Source: Novosphingobium sp. FSW06-99 (GTDB lineage Bacteria; Pseudomonadota; Alphaproteobacteria; Sphingomonadales; Sphingomonadaceae). Taken from it: a stretch of DNA of 64,000 nt. The notes below the pieces were generated by a model. It did no database searches, had not been told where the DNA came from, and saw only the letters and a list, made by a program, of their open reading frames with translations. A program made the translations under genes and the position numbers. Shown piece after piece: positions 57,826 to 64,000 of this stretch (positions are counted from its first letter, which is position 1; every line of letters begins with the position of its first letter). The stretch is taken from positions 130,782 to 194,781 of the forward strand of contig NZ_KQ954255.1 of assembly GCF_001519065.1 (NCBI RefSeq). Direction: 5' to 3'.

Positions 57826-59856
57826 ATGGCGGGTTCCGACGTGTCAGGCGATGCTACAGTCTCGCTCGATGCGGGATTGGCGCACGCCACTGCGATGCTG
57901 CGGCACGATCCGCGTCGCGCGCTGGCGCTAGCGCGCGACATTCGGCGTGCAGCACCCGGCCATCCCCGGGCGATGCTGATCGAAGGACAGGCCTTGCAGA
58001 TGATCGGCGATCTGCCGTCTGCGCGCACCGTGCTGTCCCAACTGGCCCGCCAGCAGCCCCGTTCGGCAATGGTTGCGTTCGAACTGGCGCTGACCCATGG
58101 CGGACTGGGCGAACACGATCTCGCCGTGGATGCGCTGGAACACGCGGTTTCACTCAAGGCGGATTTCCTGCCGGCATGGCAGGCGCTGTCGGCCGCGCTC
58201 CGCGCCGCCGGGCGTGAACCGGATGCACGACGCGCGGACTTGAGCGGGGTGGCGGCAGCGGGCCGCGATCCCGTGCTGGTCAAGGCCGCGATGGCGATGC
58301 ACGACGGGGATCTTGCCCAGGCCGAAGCCATGCTCGAAGAACGGGTCCGGCTGTTGCCCGGCGATGCGGCGGCGTGGCGGTTGCGCGGTGAAGTGGCATG
58401 GCGGCAAGGCGATCGGGACCAGGCGATCGCCTTGCTTGCGCGCACGCTGGCCATCGCGCCGGGGTTCAGTGCGGCGCGCGAGTTGCTGGTGCGGCTTTTG
58501 CAGATGGGGCCGGAAGCGACCGAGGCACTGGCGCACGCCACCGAACTGCTGGATCAGGAACCGGACAATGTCGGCCACGCGCTGCTCAAGGCGTCGCTGC
58601 TGGTGCGGCTGGGCGAACAGGAGGACGCGGCCCGGATCTATCGCGATCTGATTGCGCGCGGGGCAGGCAGCCCGCGCATCTGGCTCAACCTGGGCCATGT
58701 CGACAAGACACTCGGCAATCAGGCGGACGCGATCGCGGCCTATCGCAGCGCGCTGGCAGACGATCCCGCGCTGGGCGAGGCGTGGTGGAGCCTGGCCAAT
58801 CTCAAGACCGTGCATCTGGATGCGGCCGATATCGCCGCGATGGAAAGGGTGCAGCACGACCAAGAGGACGACGAACAGGCCAGCCAACTGCATTTTGCGC
58901 TCGGCAAGGCCTATGAAGATGCCGGCGATCCCGCGACCGGCTTTGCCCACTATGCACACGGCAACGCCTTGCGCCGCAAGGGGCTGGATTACGACGAAGC
59001 GCGGATCATCGGCGGGGCGCAGGAGCATGCGCAACTGTTCACCGCGCCGTTCCTTGCCAGTCGCGCCGGGCAGGGCTGTGCGGCCAACGATCCGATCTTT
59101 GTTGTCGGCCTGCCGCGTGCCGGATCGACACTGGTCGAACAGATCCTGTCGAGCCATTCGCAGATCGAGGGTACCCTGGAATTGCCCGACCTGATGATCA
59201 TCGGGGACCGGTTGCATGCGCGCGTGGCAGAGGGCGAATTTGCCAGCTTTGCGGATGCGGTGCGCAGTCTGGCGCCGTCCGATCTGGTCCGGCTGGGCGA
59301 GGAATATCTTGATCGAACGCGCCCCCATCGCAAACTGGGGCGTGCGCGGTTTATCGACAAGATGCCCAACAACTGGATGTATACCGGTCTGATCCGGCTG
59401 ATCCTGCCCAATGCCGCGATCATCGATGCGCGCCGCCATCCGATGGGCTGCTGCTTTTCGGGGTGGAAGCAGTATTTTGCGCGCGGCCAGTTGTTTACGT
59501 ATGATCTGGCGGAAATCGGCCGGTATTATCGGGCCTATGTTGCGCAGATGGCGGCGTTCGATCGCGCAATGCCGGGCGCGGTGCATCGTGTGATCTACGA
59601 AGCGATGGTGGCCGATACTGAAGGCGAAGTGCGCCGTCTGCTCGATCACGTCGGCGTGCCGTTCGAAGAGGATTGCCTGGCATTTTATCGCAACCGCCGC
59701 GCAGTGCGCACAGCGAGTTCCGAACAAGTTCGCCAGCCGATCTTTACCGATGGGGTCGATCACTGGCGCCAGTTCGAACAATTCCTCGAACCATTGCGTG
59801 TTGCGCTCGGCCCGGTCGAGGCGGCCTATCCCGACGTACCGGCCGATCTGGCCTGA
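57826..59856 (+). CDS. TPR-repeat sulfotransferase
   Basis: The 676-residue protein has an N-terminal array of TPR-type repeats (about 15-380). A sulfotransferase domain follows with the 5'-phosphosulfate-binding loop VGLPRAGSTLVEQILSSHSQI and a downstream DARRHPMGCCFSGWKQYF region for 3'-phosphate binding. Such proteins transfer sulfate from PAPS to proteins or small molecules. AGAGGAG precedes ATG 57826. TPR-sulfotransferases are frequent near TonB receptors in sphingomonads; a shared role here is inference. Confidence 0.87.
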   Translation: MAGSDVSGDATVSLDAGLAHATAMLRHDPRRALALARDIRRAAPGHPRAMLIEGQALQMIGDLPSARTVLSQLARQQPRSAMVAFELALTHGGLGEHDLAVDALEHAVSLKADFLPAWQALSAALRAAGREPDARRADLSGVAAAGRDPVLVKAAMAMHDGDLAQAEAMLEERVRLLPGDAAAWRLRGEVAWRQGDRDQAIALLARTLAIAPGFSAARELLVRLLQMGPEATEALAHATELLDQEPDNVGHALLKASLLVRLGEQEDAARIYRDLIARGAGSPRIWLNLGHVDKTLGNQADAIAAYRSALADDPALGEAWWSLANLKTVHLDAADIAAMERVQHDQEDDEQASQLHFALGKAYEDAGDPATGFAHYAHGNALRRKGLDYDEARIIGGAQEHAQLFTAPFLASRAGQGCAANDPIFVVGLPRAGSTLVEQILSSHSQIEGTLELPDLMIIGDRLHARVAEGEFASFADAVRSLAPSDLVRLGEEYLDRTRPHRKLGRARFIDKMPNNWMYTGLIRLILPNAAIIDARRHPMGCCFSGWKQYFARGQLFTYDLAEIGRYYRAYVAQMAAFDRAMPGAVHRVIYEAMVADTEGEVRRLLDHVGVPFEEDCLAFYRNRRAVRTASSEQVRQPIFTDGVDHWRQFEQFLEPLRVALGPVEAAYPDVPADLA

Positions 59857-60258
59857 CCGGCGCGGACCCCATTGCCCAAGCGATGGGCCGGAACATCGCA
59901 CCAAGAGACACCTTGCGATTTTCCAAAGCGGCCAGGCCCTGATTTCGCCTTTGTCAAACAAAGCGAAGAAAAGGGTGTTGACTCGTTGCCGCGTCGCAGC
60001 ATTATCAACCTTGGACGGTCGTCATGTTTCTTCGTTGCCGGGGATCGTCCGGGGAAATTCTAAAACAATCTAATTGAGCGCTGGCACGCTCGACGGCGGT
60101 TCACGTGAAGTGATTCCGGCGAGAAGCATCATTTGCTCTCGATTTTGCCAGCGCCCCCAATAGCGGTCTCCACTCATGCTGCATTGCAGCATGGGGGTCA
60201 ATGGCGCGCGCGTATTCGCGATACATTCTGATCGATTTGAACAAGGGGCACACGAGAC
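59857..60258. other. Long leader/promoter region before the second TonB receptor
   Basis: About 400 bp with no credible gene. It contains a tentative TTGACT (59978-59983) without a good -10 box and the 19-nt palindrome described separately. Confidence 0.5.
60175..60193. promoter_or_regulatory. Perfect 19-nt palindrome, putative operator
   Basis: CATGCTGCATTGCAGCATG has two 9-bp arms around one base, 65 bp before the receptor start. It could be an operator or an RNA hairpin in the leader. Confidence 0.5.
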
Positions 60259-62937
60259 ATGAAACGACCAAAGCATCGCAGATTGAAACTGTCGACTGCG
60301 TTGAGTGCGACGACGATCCTGGCCGGTATTGCATGTCCGATGCTGGCAATGGCGCAGGATGCTGTCTCGACAACCGCGCCGGCACCGCCGCCGACGGGCG
60401 ATGGCGGTACTGGCCTGGACACGATCGTGGTGACGGCAACCCGCGAAAAGACCAGCGTCCAGAAAGTGCCGATTTCGATGCAGGCTTTTTCCGCGACCGC
60501 GCTTGAAGATCGGCAAGTGCAAGGTCTGTCGGACCTTGCCACCTTGTTGCCATCGGTTTCGTTTGCAGGGATCGGCCCGGGTCGCAACACGCCCTATTTT
60601 CGCGGTATCGTGCCGGCGGGCGGCAACTATGCCTCGGTCGGCTATTACCTCGACGATATTCCGATCACCGGCACCGGCGTACCGGAGATCCACACGTATG
60701 ATATCGAGCGGATCGAGGCGTTGTCCGGTCCGCAAGGGACACTTTACGGCGCAGGCTCGCTGGCTGGCACGATCCGTTTCATCACCGACAAGCCCAAGAT
60801 TGGCAAATGGGAATACGGTATGGAAGTGGAGGCCAACAAGTATGGCGGCCATGGCGCGGGGGGCAATTTCGAAGGCTATATCAATGTCCCGGTCAGCGAA
60901 AATGTCGCCATACGGGTGATGGCTTATTATCGCCATGACGGTGGGTACATCAACAACACGCCCAACAACGGGCAATTTGCCGATTTCGGCGGTTCGCCAT
61001 CAGTCCTGAATCTGGGCGACAACAATCCGGCCACAAGTTACACCCTGAACAATTCGAATATCGCCAAGAACAATTACAATCCGATCTATGAATATGGCGG
61101 TCGTTTTCAGATGTTGTGGGAACCCGGGCCGGGCTGGGAAGTCATGCCTGAAATCACTGCCCAGCGGCAGACGGCATATGGCTATTTCGGTTATGATCCC
61201 AATGTCGGCCAGCTCGACGTGCATGACTATTCACCCACGCGGAACGATGATCGCTGGTTTCAGGCCGAATTGTCGATCCATGGCCATATCGGCGACTGGG
61301 ACGTGTTTTCGGCGACCGGCTATTTCAAACGCCAGATCTATCTGAATAACGACTATACCTATTATTCGGTAACCTATGACAAGGAAGGCACGACCAGCCT
61401 CAGCAATGAAAATTACAATGAAAATTATTTGCAATTTTTCAGCAAGAACGGCTGCACGGGTTCGGGCGCAACACTCAAGTGCACGCAATTGATCAATCCG
61501 ACCCAGGCCTATTTCGCCAACAACAGCCAGGAAAAGTTTACCCAGGAAGTTCGCATCAAGACCCCGGCGCATTGGCCGTTCGATGTCACGCTGGGAGCAT
61601 TCTACCAGAACCAGTTCGACGAAAATAACAGCAATTATTACATTTCGGGCCTCGGCAATATCGAAGGCTATACGGAATCCGGTGGCGGCCTGAACCCGGC
61701 GGGATTCGGCATTCCGGTACAGGACGGCGGCACGATGGTGCTGGGATCGCCTGCGGTCAAAGGCGATACGTTCTATCTTGTCGAAAACAACCAGTATTAC
61801 CACGATGAAGCCATCTTCGGCGAAGGGCACTATGCCATCACCCCGAATTTGAAGTTCACCGGCGGTCTCCGCTATTTCTGGACCGCCTATGATACGCTCG
61901 GGCTGGCAGGCGTGATGGGGTCGGCGCAGAGCACGTCTTCATCGCTGTTTGTGCCGACCGGTACGTATGGCTGCCCGACACCGTTGCCGACCAACACGCG
62001 GTTGACCTGCCTGAACAGCAATCCCGCCGCAGCCGATGAAGTAGGGCGGTACCGGGAAAGCGGCGAAACACACAAGGCCGCGCTCGACTGGCAGTTCGAA
62101 TCCGACAAGATGGTCTATTTCAACTATTCGACCGGATTCCGCCCGGGCGGGTTCAACCGTCCCTTGCGCATTCGCGGCTATGGCCTGGCCACGGTCGAGC
62201 CGTTCAAGTCGGAAAAGTTGAGCAACTTTGAACTGGGTATCAAGACCACCTGGAACAACATCTTCCGACTTAACGTTTCTGCCTATTACGAGACCTGGAA
62301 CAATATCCAGTACAGCGTAGTCGTGGCCGGAACCCAGGGTGCCGGCATTACCGGCAATGCCGGGACCGCGCACGTCAAGGGGGTGGAATATGATGCCAAC
62401 CTCAAACTCGGCAAATTCACCATTTCGACCAACGGCGCCTACAACGACGCACGGCTGGCGTCGGATTTCTGCAATTTCGTTTTCAATCAGTCCAACGGTT
62501 CGATTGGCCAGTTGTCGTCATGTTCCGCCGGCACGTATAACAGTGGAACCCCGACGGTGGCAGCGACCGGCGGCACTCGCCTGCCGCGCCAGCCGATGTT
62601 CAAAGGCACGACGTCGGTACGCTATGACACCGAAGTCGGGGACTACAAGGCGTACATCCAGGGCGCCATGCTGTATCAGACCGGTGCAACGCAGAACCTG
62701 AACACCTATCTCGATTCGCTGTTGGGCGACACGCCGGGCTTTGCCAGCGTCGACTTCTCTGTCGGTGCAAACAAGGGGCCCTATCATGTCGAACTGTTCA
62801 TCCAGAACGCGTTCAACGAATTGGGGCAGCTTACCAAGAACACGTTCTGTTCGATCCAGGAATGCAGCAATTCTGCGCGCACGTTCACGATCAAACCGCA
62901 GTTCTTTGGCATCAAATTTGCCTACAACTACAAATAG
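60259..62937 (+). CDS. TonB-dependent outer-membrane receptor
   Basis: This 892-residue receptor has a long signal peptide ending near MLAMAQD, a Pro-rich linker, and the TonB-box/plug start DTIVVTATREKTSVQKVPISM. Plug motif LSGPQGTLYGAGSLAGTIRF and an aromatic-rich barrel follow. The chain ends FAYNYK rather than in Phe, slightly unusual for outer-membrane barrels. The ligand is unknown. It is followed by a hairpin terminator. Confidence 0.92.
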   Translation: MKRPKHRRLKLSTALSATTILAGIACPMLAMAQDAVSTTAPAPPPTGDGGTGLDTIVVTATREKTSVQKVPISMQAFSATALEDRQVQGLSDLATLLPSVSFAGIGPGRNTPYFRGIVPAGGNYASVGYYLDDIPITGTGVPEIHTYDIERIEALSGPQGTLYGAGSLAGTIRFITDKPKIGKWEYGMEVEANKYGGHGAGGNFEGYINVPVSENVAIRVMAYYRHDGGYINNTPNNGQFADFGGSPSVLNLGDNNPATSYTLNNSNIAKNNYNPIYEYGGRFQMLWEPGPGWEVMPEITAQRQTAYGYFGYDPNVGQLDVHDYSPTRNDDRWFQAELSIHGHIGDWDVFSATGYFKRQIYLNNDYTYYSVTYDKEGTTSLSNENYNENYLQFFSKNGCTGSGATLKCTQLINPTQAYFANNSQEKFTQEVRIKTPAHWPFDVTLGAFYQNQFDENNSNYYISGLGNIEGYTESGGGLNPAGFGIPVQDGGTMVLGSPAVKGDTFYLVENNQYYHDEAIFGEGHYAITPNLKFTGGLRYFWTAYDTLGLAGVMGSAQSTSSSLFVPTGTYGCPTPLPTNTRLTCLNSNPAAADEVGRYRESGETHKAALDWQFESDKMVYFNYSTGFRPGGFNRPLRIRGYGLATVEPFKSEKLSNFELGIKTTWNNIFRLNVSAYYETWNNIQYSVVVAGTQGAGITGNAGTAHVKGVEYDANLKLGKFTISTNGAYNDARLASDFCNFVFNQSNGSIGQLSSCSAGTYNSGTPTVAATGGTRLPRQPMFKGTTSVRYDTEVGDYKAYIQGAMLYQTGATQNLNTYLDSLLGDTPGFASVDFSVGANKGPYHVELFIQNAFNELGQLTKNTFCSIQECSNSARTFTIKPQFFGIKFAYNYK

Positions 62938-62961
62938 TCCTTTTTTCCAGTTCCCTGCCTG

Positions 62962-62993
62962 CCCCCCGTGTCCACCGCACGGGGGGTCTTTTG
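62962..62993 (+). terminator. Rho-independent terminator of the TonB receptor
   Basis: A 9-bp GC stem (CCCCCCGTG with CACGGGGGG, 62962-62986) is followed by TCTTTT. Confidence 0.85.
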
Positions 62994-62999
62994 TGGGGT

Positions 63000-63620
63000 T
63001 CAGGTCAGTCGCCCGGTGGCGAACAGTCCGCTGACTTGCGCCGTGGCAAAGCTGACGCCATGCAGATTGCGCCGGGCGGACACACCGGGGATCGGGCGCG
63101 GATAGCCGGTGGCGTAATGCACGCCATCGGCCAAATGCACCGTGCCGCGCGGCAGGTCCCAGTCCAGGCCGACCGCGACTACACCAGGGCATTGTCCCGG
63201 CCAGCACGGCGCGCCATCGGGCCCCGTGGCCGGCGCAACGATGTGTGCCACCCCGGCGGCGGCGACCGCGCGCGCGAACATGTCGGCATGGGCGGCATTT
63301 GTCGTGCCGAGGCTGCAATTGATCACCTGCGCGCCGGAACGGGCGGCCCACACGATGGCGGTGGTCAGCGCCAGCGCGCTGGCGCGCAGGCCATCGCGAA
63401 ACACGCGGATCGGAACAATGTCGGCGTCGGGAGCCAGTTCCTGGATTGCGGCGGTAACCGCGGTGCCGTGTCCCAGCCGGTCCAGCGTTGCCTCATCGCC
63501 CGCAACCACGCTGCCATCGGCGGCGATCATCACCCCGGGCAACAGGCGCGCGGTCACGACATGCGGATGCCCGGGGAACACGCCGCTGTCGATCACCGCA
63601 ATGCGCACGCGATCAGCCAC
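63000..63620 (-). CDS. Small S8 (subtilisin-like) serine protease
   Basis: The 206-residue protein has no signal peptide and a complete-looking subtilase triad: Asp11 in AVIDSGV, His51 in LGHGTAV, Ser190 in GVSFATAQVSG. The usual oxyanion-hole Asn (in AGN-type motifs) appears replaced in VAPATGPDG. It is shorter than most subtilases. GTG 63620 overlaps the ABC transporter stop by 8 bp, so it is coupled to an exporter, as with leader-peptide maturation proteases. That link is inference. Confidence 0.78.
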   Translation of the reverse strand: MADRVRIAVIDSGVFPGHPHVVTARLLPGVMIAADGSVVAGDEATLDRLGHGTAVTAAIQELAPDADIVPIRVFRDGLRASALALTTAIVWAARSGAQVINCSLGTTNAAHADMFARAVAAAGVAHIVAPATGPDGAPCWPGQCPGVVAVGLDWDLPRGTVHLADGVHYATGYPRPIPGVSARRNLHGVSFATAQVSGLFATGRLT

Positions 63621-64000
63621 GGGTGACGACCGTGGCCTGCCCGCCGTCGAGCGTGATCACCATGTCGGCCAGCGCGGCCAGCGCGGGCTTGTGCGTGATG
63701 ATCACGATCGTGGCATCGGGCAAAACGCTGCGCAGCCCCTGCGCGACGTGGCGTTCGGTTTCGGCATCGAGCGCCGCGCTCGGTTCGTCGAGCACCAGCA
63801 CCGCCGGGCGCCGCAACATCGCGCGGGCCAGCGCGATACGCTGTCGCTCGCCCGCCGACAGCGCCAGGCCGCGTTCGCCCACCGGCGTGTCGAGCCCTTG
63901 GGGCAGGCGCGCCAGCAGGTCGCCGAGCCCGGCGGCCCTGGCTGCGGCGTCGATGGCGGTGCGTTCGGCGTCGGCCACGGCAAAGGCGATGTTTTCGGCC
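63613..64000 (-). CDS. ABC transporter ATP-binding domain, C-terminal part (truncated by window)
   Basis: The frame is open to the window edge and reads AENIAFAVADAER at its start. It then has the signature LSAGERQRIALARAML, Walker B VLVLDEPSAALD, and the H-loop IVIITHKPAL. This is the end of an exporter-type half-transporter, whose membrane part would lie beyond 64,000. It overlaps the S8 protease gene, suggesting a joint peptide export or processing unit. Confidence 0.88.
   Translation of the reverse strand, partial: AENIAFAVADAERTAIDAAARAAGLGDLLARLPQGLDTPVGERGLALSAGERQRIALARAMLRRPAVLVLDEPSAALDAETERHVAQGLRSVLPDATIVIITHKPALAALADMVITLDGGQATVVTRG

Overview
The window is a GC-rich chromosomal segment (mid-60s percent GC by eye) that reads as an alphaproteobacterium of the order Sphingomonadales, most likely close to Novosphingobium or Sphingomonas. 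That placement is an inference. It rests on the operon orders yqeY-dnaG-rpoD and rpiB-glyA-nrdR-trmJ, two large TonB-dependent receptors, a RibBX-type riboflavin protein, and dispersed GC-rich and REP-like intergenic repeats. No tRNA, rRNA or CRISPR array was seen.

Layout. Positions 1-24,977 are mostly housekeeping: the end of an intracellular PHA depolymerase, a TSUP exporter, tgt, rpsD, the rpiB-glyA-nrdR-trmJ operon, an M28 peptidase with a membrane domain, yqeY-dnaG-rpoD, carA and carB (separated by a DUF559 nuclease gene on the other strand), greA, a yqjDEK-like membrane cluster, eno, and a lipoprotein glycoside hydrolase. At 25,405-27,867 one clearly AT-richer gene encodes a TIR-STAND-TPR protein, a candidate anti-phage effector. 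Positions 28,149-33,907 hold a cation/proton antiporter, a four-gene operon (APH-like kinase, CrtC/AttH-like protein, DUF1214, DUF1254) behind a perfect 16-bp palindrome, and an EamA transporter. Positions 33,955-35,651 are ribH and a RibBX protein with an N-terminal HTH, opposite a TonB receptor. Two small AT-richer orphan genes follow at 39,101-40,118.

Positions 40,289-46,466 look like an accessory surface-glycan region. On the minus strand are a TPR-like protein and a SPASM-desaturase reading frame. On the plus strand, three ATGA-overlapping genes encode a KpsC/KpsS-like transferase, a KdsD-like sugar-phosphate isomerase, and a fusion of a CMP-sugar synthetase with an RraA-like pyruvate aldolase. 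Together they suggest a self-contained route that makes, activates and transfers a ulosonic acid.

Positions 46,762-52,705 are a complete tripartite RND efflux operon. Facing it is a periplasmic redox operon (57,513 down to 52,750): an SMP-30-like propeller, a PQQ-type sugar dehydrogenase with C-terminal cytochrome c, a second propeller, and an alpha/alpha-toroid protein with a CxxCH heme motif. A TPR-sulfotransferase, a second TonB receptor, a small subtilase and a truncated ABC transporter gene complete the window.

The most novel candidates are the CMP-synthetase/RraA fusion cassette, the TIR-STAND-TPR gene, the HTH-RibBX protein with nearby operator-like repeats, the SPASM-desaturase frame, and the PQQ/cytochrome/toroid operon.
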